Origin: Vicinamibacterales bacterium
GTDB lineage: Bacteria; Acidobacteriota; Vicinamibacteria; Vicinamibacterales; SCN-69-37
Direction: 5' to 3'
DNA: 64,000 nt
Assembly: GCA_030827135.1 (NCBI GenBank)
Contig: JAURFE010000001.1
Span: forward strand, 1,186,368-1,250,367
Below the pieces are notes generated by a model. The model had not been told where the DNA came from. It saw nothing but the letters and a program-made list of their open reading frames with translations, and did no database searches. Shown one piece after another: positions 37,428 through 46,903 of this stretch (its first letter is position 1; the number at the start of each line of letters is the position of its first letter). Both the position numbers and the translations under genes were made by a program.

Positions 37428-39485
37428 GTGGGTCCAGAGTTATTCCTCAACCGTGAACTGAGCTGGCTCGAGTTCAACCGTCGCGTCCTTGCGCAGGCGC
37501 AGGACCCGACCCATCCCCTGCTCGAACGCGTCAAGTTTCTGGCGATCGTTGGGTCCAACCTTGATGAGTTCTTTATGATTCGTGTCGCGTCGCTGCTGCG
37601 GAAGCAGCGCACGAACACCGAGGACATCTCGACCGACGGCATGACCACCGAGCAGCAACTGCTGCAGGTGCGCAAGCAGGCAGCGGAGATGCTGTCGCAG
37701 CAGGCGAAGTGCTGGTCGCAGGAACTGCGTCCGCAACTGGCCGGTCAGCACGTGCAGTTCCTCGAGGCCGGAGACTACACGCCGGCGATCACGCAGTATC
37801 TCGAGGGGTACTTCACCCGCGAGGTCTGGCCGGTGCTGACGCCGCTCGCGTTTGATCCCGGGCATCCGTTTCCCTACATCTCGAACCTCAGTCTGAATCT
37901 GGCGGTGGTGGTGCGCCACGGCGGCGGCACCAAGTTCGCCCGCGTGAAACTGCCGGACGTGTTGCCGCGGTTCATTCCGCTGCCTGATCGGCTGACTGCA
38001 AGAGGCACGAGTGCGTTTGTCTTTCTCGAGGACGTCGTGCGCGCCAACCTCGCACGGCTGTTTCCCGGGACCACCGTGAAGGGGGCCTATCTCTTCCGCG
38101 TGATCCGGGACGCCGACCTCGTGATTCAGGAGGACGAGGCGGACGACCTGCTCGAATCGATCGACCAGGGGCTGCGACAGCGGCGGCACGGCGCACTGGC
38201 CCTGCTGGCGGTGGAATCCGGCGTGCCGCGTCGCGTGCTCGACATCCTGATTGAGAACTTCGAGGTCGAGGAAGAGAACGTCCTGCGGACGAAGGAGCGC
38301 CTGGGGTTCAGCGACTGGATGCAGCTCTCCAGGCTCCATCGGCCGGAACTGAAGTACCCCCCGTTCCAGCCGGCGCCGATCTGGGCGGCCGCCGACTCAG
38401 AGACGATTTTCGACGAACTCCGGCAACACGACCGCCTGGTGCATCATCCCTTCCAGTCGTTTGGCGCGGTCGAGGCGTTTCTTCGCGCCGCCGTTGACGA
38501 CCCGCTGGTCATCGGCATCAAGATGACGCTCTACCGCATCGGCGCGAACTCGCCGCTGATCGACCTGCTGCTGTCAGCTGCGGATGCGGGCAAACAGGTC
38601 GCGGTCCTGGTGGAGCTCAAAGCCCGCTTCGACGAACGCAACAACATCCAGTGGGCGCAGCGACTGGAAGCCGCCGGCATTCACGTCGTCTACGGCCTCG
38701 TGAACCTGAAGACCCACTGCAAACTGTGCCTCGTGATCCGAAAGGAAACCGCCGGCATTCGACGCTATGCGCATCTGGGCACGGGGAACTACAACGCCGT
38801 CACGGCGCGGCTCTATACGGACCTCGGACTCTTCACGTCGCGTGATGCGCTCGTCGAGGATGCATCGGATCTGTTCAACTACCTGACCGGCTACTCGAAT
38901 CAGAACCAGTATCGGGAACTCCTTGTGGCGCCGGTCAGCCTGCGGAGCGGACTGTCGCAGTTAATCGAGCGGGAGATTGCGGCGGCCGGCGAGGGCAAAC
39001 CGGCGGGCATCATCCTCAAGGTCAACGCGATCACGGACCCAGGCATGGTGCGCCTGCTCTATCGCGCCTCGCAGGCCGGTGTGCGGGTGGATCTCATCGT
39101 GCGGGGCGTGTGTGTGCTGCGCCCGGGCGTGCCAGGGGTCAGCGACCACATCAGCGTACGGTCCATTGTCGGCCGCTTTCTCGAGCACTCGCGCATCTTC
39201 TGGTTCGCCAACGGCGGTGCACCGAAGATCTACATCGGCAGTGCCGACATCATGGAGCGCAACCTGGACCGCCGGGTGGAGGTCTTGTGCCCCGTCGAGA
39301 ATCCGGAGATGGCCGGCCACCTCAGGAACGTGGTCCTCGCGGCCTACCTGCGCGACACCAGCCGCAGCCGCGTGCTGACGGCGGACGGCACCTATGTGCC
39401 GCCCGCCGACAGTGATGACCCCGGGGTCAACGCCCAAGACCTGCTGCTTGAGTGGCAGGCCGCCGAAGCGCGGCAAGAGGTCTAG
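37428..39485 (+). CDS. ppk1: Polyphosphate kinase
   Basis: The 685-residue protein starts at GTG 37428 and opens with the PPK1 N-terminal signature FLNRELSWLEFNRRVLAQA. Downstream are ATP-site and phosphohistidine regions: KARFDERNNIQWAQRLEAAG, GLVNLKTHCKLCLVIRKE, RRYAHLGTGNYNAVTARLY and RSIVGRFLEHSRIF. It polymerises phosphate from ATP. Its 3' end overlaps the end of the M14 gene by 4 bp. Confidence 0.96.
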   Translation: MGPELFLNRELSWLEFNRRVLAQAQDPTHPLLERVKFLAIVGSNLDEFFMIRVASLLRKQRTNTEDISTDGMTTEQQLLQVRKQAAEMLSQQAKCWSQELRPQLAGQHVQFLEAGDYTPAITQYLEGYFTREVWPVLTPLAFDPGHPFPYISNLSLNLAVVVRHGGGTKFARVKLPDVLPRFIPLPDRLTARGTSAFVFLEDVVRANLARLFPGTTVKGAYLFRVIRDADLVIQEDEADDLLESIDQGLRQRRHGALALLAVESGVPRRVLDILIENFEVEEENVLRTKERLGFSDWMQLSRLHRPELKYPPFQPAPIWAAADSETIFDELRQHDRLVHHPFQSFGAVEAFLRAAVDDPLVIGIKMTLYRIGANSPLIDLLLSAADAGKQVAVLVELKARFDERNNIQWAQRLEAAGIHVVYGLVNLKTHCKLCLVIRKETAGIRRYAHLGTGNYNAVTARLYTDLGLFTSRDALVEDASDLFNYLTGYSNQNQYRELLVAPVSLRSGLSQLIEREIAAAGEGKPAGIILKVNAITDPGMVRLLYRASQAGVRVDLIVRGVCVLRPGVPGVSDHISVRSIVGRFLEHSRIFWFANGGAPKIYIGSADIMERNLDRRVEVLCPVENPEMAGHLRNVVLAAYLRDTSRSRVLTADGTYVPPADSDDPGVNAQDLLLEWQAAEARQEV

Positions 39486-42115
39486 AAGCCCGCCCCCAGC
39501 AGCACCGCGTTGATGAACAACAGCGTGGTGGCCTCGGTAAACGCGCGATAGTTCGGATCTTCCGCGAAGGCAATCACGTGTCCGCGGCCCACCGGCACGT
39601 GCATCAGAAAGGACTTCTGCTGGACCAGAGCCTGCGCTTCAGGCCACATGAACCCGGCGGCCACCACCCGATCCTTCGCCGCATAAACGCCGACGTTGGT
39701 GCCCGCGTCGAGTTTGACGGGCATGAACATCCGCGAGCCTTCCATCACGACCTGAATCTCCTCGTCGAGGCCGGCCGACAGCCAGTGTTCCTTGTCGAGT
39801 TTCACCCGCAGGATCGCGCCCGCCGTGCCGTCCGGCGAGCCACGCTCGATCCTGATGGCCTGGTTGTAGTCGAATTTCTCGATGTCGATCTTGGGCGGCG
39901 TCTTCTTCTCGTCCGCCGCGCCCGCCGCCGACCCGTCGCGCTGCAGCAGGTGCGTCGGCAGCAGCGCCGCGCGCTCACTGGCCGCCCACGCCGACGCCTG
40001 ACCGATGGTGATCAGCGTGCCGCCACGTCCGAGCCAGTCGCGCAGCCGGCGCATCTGGTCGTCGTTGAAGTTGTAGGTGCCGGAGGGCAACACGAGCACG
40101 TCGTACCGCGAGAGATCGATGCGGCCCATCGACGCCGTGCGCACGGTCGTCACCGGTTGCTTCCAGCGCTGTTCCAGCGCATACCGTGCCCAGCCCGCCG
40201 ACAGGCTCGACGTCGGCGCATCCCACGCAAGCAGCACCTTCGGCGCCTTGAGCGTCGCCACCTGGTTGCTGCCGAGCGACACGCCGCTGTCCACAAATGC
40301 CGAGTCAATGGCGTGAATCTGGATGCCGTGTTTCGTCGCCGCCGCGACGAGACGTCCCGTCAGATCGCTCACGTTGTCCTGGATGCGGATAAACACCGAC
40401 CCGGCCGGGAACGTGCGTCCACCAATCGTGAACATCCTGGGTACACTCGACATTTTCACGCCGGCCTGCAGTAACTCAACGGCCGCTTCAGCCGCGCCGA
40501 GGCCCCACGGCACGATGTAGCCAACCTTGGCGCTGGCGAGGGCCGAACTGGCGTTCGCCGCTGGTTCGCGCGGCACCAGCGTCGACTGGGTTGTGACCGG
40601 CGTGGTGTTTGGCACCACGTCCAGGTCGTACAGCATCGCGAGGTTCCACGCGGTGACATCGTAGATTTGGTCGCCGAGGCCACGCTGCCGGCGGCGTTCC
40701 TGTTCCTTCAGGAAGGCCTCGTCCATCACGATCGACGCGTCGAGCAGATTGCGCACGAGGCGTCCGGCGGGCTGGGCGAGCGGCACGATCAGCGAGCCGA
40801 CAGGCAGCGTTCGGGTGCCGATCTTGATCGCCTGATCGGCGCGTCGCACTTCGATGCCCTGCGCGGCAAGCCGCCGCGCGAGATGCATGGCCCGTGCCGG
40901 ATCCGTGCCTGCGTCGATGAGGTATTCCTTCGGGCCGGTATCCGCGAGCCGAATCGCCGACTGGCGATACGCGAGGAAGTCGCGCAGCATCGCTTCGCGG
41001 TTCTTCGCGGCAGTCACGGCCGTGGTGATGGCCGACGTGAAGTGCTTAATGACGCCTTCGCGGTAGGTCAGCACCCGGCCATCCTGACGCTGGAACCGAA
41101 GCCCACGCGCGGAGGCCATCTCGTAGGTCATGCCGATGGCACCGTGGAAGACGGGCCAGGAGTCGCCATACCCTGGGTAGAACGCGTCGAAGACCTCGCG
41201 GACGAAGTACCCGTAGCCGCGACTGTCGAAGACGTCGCCGTTCGCCCGGCCCATCGTCTCAAGCCACTTGCGCTGGTCCTGCGTAATCAGCGGGTTGACG
41301 GGATCGGCAGGCGGCGCGAAGTAGTACTCGCTGTCGCCGCTCTGCTCGTGCAGGTCCACGGCGACCTGGGGGAAGAAATCGAGCATGATCCTGATGCGGC
41401 CGCGCGTCTCCGGCTGGGACATCGCGAACCAGTCGCGGTTCATGTCGAACAGATAGTGATTCGAGCGCCCGCCCGGCCACGGTTCGTCATGTTCCACGGA
41501 CGCCGGCTCCGCGTCCGGTACGCCGGCTGCGCGCCCCTGCTGATTTGCGGCCACAAAGCGCGCACGCCCATCAGGGTTCTGCGACGGGTCAATCAGCACC
41601 AGCGATTCGCGAAGCACCGTGTCCACGTCGGTGTTCCCCTGGGCCGCCAGCAGGTGATACGCCTCGGCCAGCGCGGCGTCGGCGCCGGAGATCTCGTTGC
41701 CGTGCACCGAGTGGAACAGCCAGGTGATGACCGGCAGCTCCTTCACGAGCTGATCCAGCTCCGCCTGTGTCGCCCCGCGGGGATCGGCCAGGCGTTGCAT
41801 GCCCTTCTTGATCGCATCCAGCTGCGCGATCCGCGCCGGATTGCCGACCACCAGGACGTGCAGCGGGCGGTTCTCCCACGACCGCGCGTATTCGATCAGT
41901 CGCGTCCGGTCGGGCGCGGCGGCGTTGAGGGCCTTGAGATAGGTCGCAATCGTATCCGGCGACGAGATCTCCTGCCCGTGATCCCAGCCCAGCACGGACT
42001 GGATGGTCGGAATCTTCGGGTCGTACCGGGTACCCGGCCACAACTCCTGCGCGAACGACAGGGCGGGCCACAGGCACAAAACACAGGTCAGCAGCAGTCG
42101 GGAGGGTCGGGACAT
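39482..42115 (-). CDS. Exported M14-type metallopeptidase with amidotransferase-like tail
   Basis: From ATG 42115 (a TTG two codons earlier is weaker) the protein has 877 residues and a signal peptide (LLLTCVLCLWPALSFAQ). The zinc motif HGNE occurs in FHSVHGNEISGADAALAEAY, with IDPSQNPDGRARF and VDLHEQSGDSEYYF completing an M14-like catalytic domain. The C-terminal third looks like a class-I glutamine-amidotransferase-like domain (LVLPSGTYNFNDDQ, LRDWLGRGGTLITIGQ). It probably trims peptides outside the cytoplasm. Confidence 0.9.
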   Translation of the reverse strand: MSRPSRLLLTCVLCLWPALSFAQELWPGTRYDPKIPTIQSVLGWDHGQEISSPDTIATYLKALNAAAPDRTRLIEYARSWENRPLHVLVVGNPARIAQLDAIKKGMQRLADPRGATQAELDQLVKELPVITWLFHSVHGNEISGADAALAEAYHLLAAQGNTDVDTVLRESLVLIDPSQNPDGRARFVAANQQGRAAGVPDAEPASVEHDEPWPGGRSNHYLFDMNRDWFAMSQPETRGRIRIMLDFFPQVAVDLHEQSGDSEYYFAPPADPVNPLITQDQRKWLETMGRANGDVFDSRGYGYFVREVFDAFYPGYGDSWPVFHGAIGMTYEMASARGLRFQRQDGRVLTYREGVIKHFTSAITTAVTAAKNREAMLRDFLAYRQSAIRLADTGPKEYLIDAGTDPARAMHLARRLAAQGIEVRRADQAIKIGTRTLPVGSLIVPLAQPAGRLVRNLLDASIVMDEAFLKEQERRRQRGLGDQIYDVTAWNLAMLYDLDVVPNTTPVTTQSTLVPREPAANASSALASAKVGYIVPWGLGAAEAAVELLQAGVKMSSVPRMFTIGGRTFPAGSVFIRIQDNVSDLTGRLVAAATKHGIQIHAIDSAFVDSGVSLGSNQVATLKAPKVLLAWDAPTSSLSAGWARYALEQRWKQPVTTVRTASMGRIDLSRYDVLVLPSGTYNFNDDQMRRLRDWLGRGGTLITIGQASAWAASERAALLPTHLLQRDGSAAGAADEKKTPPKIDIEKFDYNQAIRIERGSPDGTAGAILRVKLDKEHWLSAGLDEEIQVVMEGSRMFMPVKLDAGTNVGVYAAKDRVVAAGFMWPEAQALVQQKSFLMHVPVGRGHVIAFAEDPNYRAFTEATTLLFINAVLLGAGF

Positions 42116-42141
42116 GCACAAGAGTCTAACCGAGCCGCGCG

Positions 42142-43770
42142 CTACCGACGCAGCATCAGCCGCCGGATCTGGGTGAACGGCAGGTCTCCATGAGAGATCA
42201 GGTCGTCATGAAACGCCTTGAGCGAAAACGCTGGGCCCTTGCTGCTCTGCACTTCGTCGCGGAGCTTCAGAATCATCAACTCCCCGATGATCTCGCGCCC
42301 GGGGGGTGACGGCGACTGGGAATCGCGCTGGACTTCGATGAACGAGTTGCCGGGTTCCATGCCGATGCGATCGATGTAGGCCTGCACCGCCTGATCAAAC
42401 GTCATTTCACCCCTGGCCATCTTGAGTTTGGTCAGGATGCGCTGTACACGCCACATCCGCATCTGGCGGCGCGCCATCTGCGTCTTGAGGTTCTCCATGT
42501 GGGGAAGCGTCTCGAAGTAGCCTTCGTCCTCAAACAGCTTCTCCAGGTAAAACGACCATGACTGACTGAAATAACTGCTGTTGTACAGACGCCGCATCGG
42601 CCGTGTGACGTTGGCGCGCGCGGAGGCAATCTGCACCGTGTGGCCCAGCCACTCGTGGTACGAGATGACGTGCGTCCAGTACGGGTTGTAGGACTTGAGC
42701 CGGCTGAGTTTCTCCTCAGGCGTCAGACGATCTTCGAGTGGCGTCAGGATGTAGAAGCCCGACTGCATGCCGTCGATCGTCGGTCCCGATGTGGCGCCGC
42801 CGAACGACAGCGTCCGCCGCGCCATTGGCGGTGACAGGCGGGCGCCGTACCGCAGGTAGGAGGGAATCGTCACCACGTGCTGGCCAGGGCCCCGGAGCCA
42901 GTCACTGGCCAGGTCCACGTACTTCTGCGCCATCGGGATCACTTCCTCCCATGGCGGCGCCTCGTTCTTCATCACTTCCCAGACCGTCCGCAAGTCGCCG
43001 CTGGGATGAATGCGCCTGGCGAGCCCTTCCATCTCCGCCCACAACTTCCGATCTTCGGCCTCCGCCACACGGATCATCTCGTCCACGCCGTATTCGTCCA
43101 ACTGCTCGTGCACAAACTGGTAGAACTCAATCTGCGCGGGCGTCCAGGTCGGCGGCCGGGTGGACCGGGGCAGCAGCACCTTCTCCAGCCACCCTTCATG
43201 TTCCTGAATGACGGGAATCGCGTCCCTGCACGCGGCGAGAAACTCGGCCCGAAGCGCCGCATTGGGAATGTCGAGCGACGCCACTTCCCTCTCGAGCATC
43301 GTGCGGGCGTAGTACGCCTGATACTGCGCGTTCTCCGTCCACGTCCGCGCGGGGGTCGTCAGCCGGTCACGGCCGGCCTTGATCGAGGCGCCAAGTTCCC
43401 TGAGCTGGCTGATGGCCGCCCGCACGTTCACCTCGGGCAGGGCGCCATCCCGGAGAAACAAGCCGCTGACGGCGCCGACATTGATGACACCGGCCGCATT
43501 GACCTCCCACTGCCGGAGTTCGGTCTGTTCCCACTGGCGGGTCCGCGCATGCGACCGCAGCAGGTCGTAGTCCACCTGATCATCAAGGTCGAGGGTGGCG
43601 CGATTGATCCGATCGAGCCCGGCCAGAATCGGCGCCCAGTCGGCGTCGCGGACGGTCTGGGCCTGCGTGATGAGCGCGGCCAGGGCGGGATTGGTCGCTG
43701 CCGGTGCCTGCCGGGCTGCCGGCACCGCGACGAGACAGAGTGTGAGAACGAGGGGGAGACTCCGCATCAT
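42142..43770 (-). CDS. Exported DUF885 family protein
   Basis: The 542-residue protein has a signal peptide (LPLVLTLCLVAVPAARQ). The DUF885 hallmark is VISYHEWLGHTVQIASA, a zincin-like helix, followed by SFYLEKLFEDEGYFE. DUF885 proteins resemble metallopeptidases but their substrates are mostly unknown. It precedes the M14 gene by 26 bp on the same strand. Confidence 0.9.
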   Translation of the reverse strand: MMRSLPLVLTLCLVAVPAARQAPAATNPALAALITQAQTVRDADWAPILAGLDRINRATLDLDDQVDYDLLRSHARTRQWEQTELRQWEVNAAGVINVGAVSGLFLRDGALPEVNVRAAISQLRELGASIKAGRDRLTTPARTWTENAQYQAYYARTMLEREVASLDIPNAALRAEFLAACRDAIPVIQEHEGWLEKVLLPRSTRPPTWTPAQIEFYQFVHEQLDEYGVDEMIRVAEAEDRKLWAEMEGLARRIHPSGDLRTVWEVMKNEAPPWEEVIPMAQKYVDLASDWLRGPGQHVVTIPSYLRYGARLSPPMARRTLSFGGATSGPTIDGMQSGFYILTPLEDRLTPEEKLSRLKSYNPYWTHVISYHEWLGHTVQIASARANVTRPMRRLYNSSYFSQSWSFYLEKLFEDEGYFETLPHMENLKTQMARRQMRMWRVQRILTKLKMARGEMTFDQAVQAYIDRIGMEPGNSFIEVQRDSQSPSPPGREIIGELMILKLRDEVQSSKGPAFSLKAFHDDLISHGDLPFTQIRRLMLRR

Positions 43771-43779
43771 GCGGAGAGT

Positions 43780-44844
43780 CTATTCGAAGCGGGTCAGGAC
43801 GACGTCGATGCGGCGCACTTCGTTGCGTGCCGGCCGCCACTGCACCAGAATCGGCGACTGATACTGGCCCTGCACAAGTTCACCGCGTCCCTCCGACCTG
43901 GCGTCGGAGACCAGCAGGTCAATCGACCGGCGCATCCGGAGGAAACGTGACGCCGGTGCCTCAAGACTGCGCGCCACCAGCTTCTCGATGCGCGAGGTGT
44001 GCAGGCCGAGCGAGTCCAGCAGCTGATTGATCGCGCGCACGAGGTCGTACTGCGCGTACCCAATCGCCTTGGCAGGCACCGCACGCGGATCGTTCCACGC
44101 GTGACGCACCTTCTCGCGCGCAAAGCGCAGCGGATTCTGCAGGACCTCGGCGAGGTCGTGCTTCATCAGGAGCGTTTCGTATTCGTTGACCGTCAGGCTC
44201 GCGAACTGTTCGTTGGTCGCCAGTTCACACCGGACGCGGCCCTTGGTCACGCCGTGCATCCGGACCAGCTCCGACACTTCATCGAAAAATCCGACGCGCG
44301 ACTCGCGCAGGTTGACCGCATCAATGGAATGCGTGGACACCGGGACCGACAAGGTCACCCGCGCGACTTCCACTTCTTGGTCGTAGCCCACGACGCGCGC
44401 TGTGCGGCGGCGGGGCACGCCTTTGTAGACCCCGTCAAAATCGACGAAGTAGATCGGCGCCGGACGCTGGGCATCGCCCACGATGCAGGCGCGGATGCCG
44501 CCCCCCATGAACGCGAGATGCGAATCGGCGTTGGTCGGCTCAACGGCCTTCTGCTCCGGCGCGAGCTCATCCCGCAGCTCGAGCTGGTCGTGCCGGTAGC
44601 CCGCGCCTTCCGGAAACACCGTGCGGAACACGTCAAGGTAGGGGCCCACCGACCCGAAGCGCGCAATCAGGCGCGCGGCAAGACTTTGTGGGAGAAATCC
44701 GGCGGTCGAATGTTCCGACGCGCAGAACCAGTGCCGATACGCCTGCGCCGCGTCGCCATGGACCTCTGCCGTGCGGGCCCGGACGTCGACGACATCCAGT
44801 CGGGCCCGAGGGGTGATGGGCAGGGCCAGTTCTATCGGTGACAC
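43780..44844 (-). CDS. Conserved-looking protein of unknown function
   Basis: The 354-residue frame starts at GTG 44844. It is soluble and has no signal peptide. It is rich in Arg and Glu, with SLVGPYLD-like helices, DVVDVRARTAEVHGDAAQAY near the start and STHSIDAVNLRESRVGFFDE in the middle. No domain was recognised. It lies 9 bp upstream of the DUF885 gene on the same strand, so it may be first in a three-gene transcript with DUF885 and M14. Confidence 0.65.
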   Translation of the reverse strand: MSPIELALPITPRARLDVVDVRARTAEVHGDAAQAYRHWFCASEHSTAGFLPQSLAARLIARFGSVGPYLDVFRTVFPEGAGYRHDQLELRDELAPEQKAVEPTNADSHLAFMGGGIRACIVGDAQRPAPIYFVDFDGVYKGVPRRRTARVVGYDQEVEVARVTLSVPVSTHSIDAVNLRESRVGFFDEVSELVRMHGVTKGRVRCELATNEQFASLTVNEYETLLMKHDLAEVLQNPLRFAREKVRHAWNDPRAVPAKAIGYAQYDLVRAINQLLDSLGLHTSRIEKLVARSLEAPASRFLRMRRSIDLLVSDARSEGRGELVQGQYQSPILVQWRPARNEVRRIDVVLTRFE

Positions 44845-44878
44845 GCGCTAAGTCCTTCGAGCACAAAGCTTACCATGC

Positions 44879-44915
44879 GCCCACCCGCCCACCTGCCCAC
44901 CTGCCCACCTGCCCA
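44879..44915. repeat. Tandem CCCACCTGC micro-repeat
   Basis: Four units of a 9-10 bp repeat (CCCACCTGC or CCCACCCGC) lie between the GTG start of the unknown protein and the end of the SDR gene. Similar GGGCAGGTGGG-like tracts occur near 5630 and 27640. Confidence 0.75.
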
Positions 44916-45704
44916 TCAGCACAACCCCTTAATCCAGCCCCCGTCCACCGCGATGGACTGGGCCGTGATGTAACTCGCCCTGTCGGAGGCGAGGAACGCC
45001 GCCAGGGCTGCGAATTCCCGGGGTTCACCGAGCCTGCGCATGGGAATTTCGGCCTCCCAACGTCCCGCCACCGCCTCGGGCGTCGTCCCGCCGGATGCCG
45101 CCATCTGAGCGGCCAGGTCCACCACCCGATCGGTGCGGGTGTACCCGGGCATCAGGGTGTTCACGGTGATGCCGTCCGCGGCGACTTCGTTGGCCAGCGT
45201 CCGGGCAAACGCCATCACGGCGGCGCGCAGACTGTTGGACAGCATCAACCCGTCCACCGGCTGTTTCGCCGCGATGGACGTGACGTTCAGAATCCGGCCC
45301 CATCGTCGCGCCCGCATCTCGGGCACCACGGCACGCGCGAGGTTCACGGCGCTGGCCAACAGGAGGCGCGCGGCCTGGTCCCAGTCGTCAGGCGTCAGCA
45401 CACTGAACGCACCGGACCGCGGGCCGCCCGAATTCGTCACCAGGATGTCGATGGGGCCCCACGCCCGGCGGACCTCATCCACCATCCGAATGACATCGCC
45501 TGGGTTGGACACATCGGCGACCACACCCCGTGCGCGGCCACCGGCGTTCACGATCTCGGCAACCGTCGCATCAATGGCCGCCTGCCCGCGCGCACACACG
45601 GCGACGCGCGCACCCTCAGCCGCCAGTTCGAGCGCGATCGCCCGGCCCAGCCCCTTGCTGCCCGCGGTGACGAGCGCCACGCGATCACGAAGTCCCAGGT
45701 CCAT
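44916..45704 (-). CDS. SDR family oxidoreductase, catalytic Tyr/Lys not visible
   Basis: The 262-residue protein has a Rossmann motif for NAD(P): VALVTAGSKGLGRAIALELAAEG. NVTSIAAKQPVDGLMLSNSLRA lies at the active-site position. In classical SDRs a Tyr and Lys would follow the Ser of NVTS by 13 and 17 residues; here they appear to be Ser and Arg. The rest of the fold is normal (GITVNTLMPGYTRTDRV). It may be an atypical subfamily with altered chemistry. The cupin gene lies 3 bp upstream on the same strand. Confidence 0.88.
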   Translation of the reverse strand: MDLGLRDRVALVTAGSKGLGRAIALELAAEGARVAVCARGQAAIDATVAEIVNAGGRARGVVADVSNPGDVIRMVDEVRRAWGPIDILVTNSGGPRSGAFSVLTPDDWDQAARLLLASAVNLARAVVPEMRARRWGRILNVTSIAAKQPVDGLMLSNSLRAAVMAFARTLANEVAADGITVNTLMPGYTRTDRVVDLAAQMAASGGTTPEAVAGRWEAEIPMRRLGEPREFAALAAFLASDRASYITAQSIAVDGGWIKGLC

Positions 45705-45707
45705 CGC

Positions 45708-46082
45708 CTACTTCCGCAGGTAATCGTCGGTCTTGGCGAGCCAGTCGGCGCGCGGCGGACTGAACACGTCCACATCGAGGGTGTCTTCGAGCGCCACCGC
45801 CTTGTGCCACACCCACGACGGGATGTGCAGCACCTCACCGGCACGGATCACGACTTCCTTCTTCTCGTCTTCGCCGATGTAGAAATGCAGCGCGCCTTCG
45901 AGCACATAGGTCAGCTGCTCGTTTTCGTGCTGATGCCTCGGCACCACGCAGCCCTTCTTCAGGTACACGTGCGCCAGCATCATGCGGTCGCCCGTGATGA
46001 GACGACGGTCGAGCAGGTCGGTGACCTTTTCCTTTGCCATGTCGTCCCAGCGATAAAACGTCACGTTTCTTGCGTCAGCCAC
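45708..46082 (-). CDS. Single-domain cupin protein
   Basis: The 124-residue protein starts at GTG 46082. Cupin motifs are GCVVPRHQHENEQLTYVLEG and GEVLHIPSWVWHKAVAL, with the expected His, His, Glu and later His metal ligands. It could be a small dioxygenase, isomerase or storage-type cupin. It is coupled to the SDR gene downstream. Confidence 0.9.
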   Translation of the reverse strand: MADARNVTFYRWDDMAKEKVTDLLDRRLITGDRMMLAHVYLKKGCVVPRHQHENEQLTYVLEGALHFYIGEDEKKEVVIRAGEVLHIPSWVWHKAVALEDTLDVDVFSPPRADWLAKTDDYLRK

Positions 46083-46178
46083 GGTAGTGCCTCCGGCGAA
46101 AGATTACCCGAGATAAATGACGTCGGGTGTCTTTTTCAACGGCTTGACTCAGCCGGTGGAATCGCACAGTCTCTCTCC

Positions 46179-46808
46179 ATGCCGCACCGTCTTTGCTTCC
46201 CTGCCGTCGCCGTGTGCCTGCTGGCCGGTCTGACGGTCGCCGGCGCCCAGAACGCGTCGCCGGGTGATCCCGCGGGCGTCGCCAAGGAGCTCCACCAGTT
46301 GTTCCTCCACGATGCGTGCACGGGCGAATTCGCCCCGCAGCCCGACACGTGCCTGCACAAGCAACTCATCGAAAAGGCGGTCACGATCGGTGGCAAGGCC
46401 GGTGTTGTCTATGACGTCCGGCTGCGCGTGCGCGGGTTGTTTGAACCGACGACGATCCGAGAGGGAGAAACGCCGGATCCCGCGCATCCCTACTATCAGG
46501 TCGGCGGCACCATTCGGGCGCGTGACTGGTCGGCATGGCACATCGAGGTGTCGGAGCCGAAGCAGACGTACTGGCTGAATCACTACCCGCGGGTCGGCCA
46601 CACGATCTACCGCGAGGACTTTGAGGCCACGATTCCGATGGCCGCCGGCGCCACCGTGACCGCGCGTGTGGTCGATGGCAACGACCGGCAGATGGACAAT
46701 GCCGAGCCCGGCCTGCCCGACCGGATGCAGATCATCCAGGGCGTCACTGACAGGCCGCTCGACGGTCAGATGCTGCGCCTGGACGTCGTCCGTGTGACGG
46801 CGCGCTAG
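46179..46808 (+). CDS. Exported protein of unknown function
   Basis: ATG 46179 begins a signal peptide (MPHRLCFPAVAVCLLAGLTVAGAQ); the long open frame upstream has no support. The 209-residue product has four Cys near the mature N terminus (HDACTGEF, QPDTCLHKQ). A beta-rich body follows (YDVRLRVRGLFEPTTI, YYQVGGTIRARDWSAW, YWLNHYPRVGHTIYREDF). It may be a jelly-roll-like or carbohydrate-binding-like domain. No family is assigned. Confidence 0.75.
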   Translation: MPHRLCFPAVAVCLLAGLTVAGAQNASPGDPAGVAKELHQLFLHDACTGEFAPQPDTCLHKQLIEKAVTIGGKAGVVYDVRLRVRGLFEPTTIREGETPDPAHPYYQVGGTIRARDWSAWHIEVSEPKQTYWLNHYPRVGHTIYREDFEATIPMAAGATVTARVVDGNDRQMDNAEPGLPDRMQIIQGVTDRPLDGQMLRLDVVRVTAR

Positions 46809-46903
46809 TGGGACCGCATTCTGGGCTCTCGCTTCGCCGTCGTCCGCACGCACTCCTGAACCGGGGCGAGATGTGTCTCACCGGCGCGCGATAGGCTGAA
46901 GGC

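Noticed and set aside
40667-42193. A 508-codon open frame opposite the M14 gene
   Set aside because: Antisense shadow of a well-supported peptidase, with no recognisable domain and biased composition.
44838-46178. Long upstream extension of the exported protein at 46179
   Set aside because: It covers the SDR and cupin genes antisense; the signal peptide at 46179 sets the real start.
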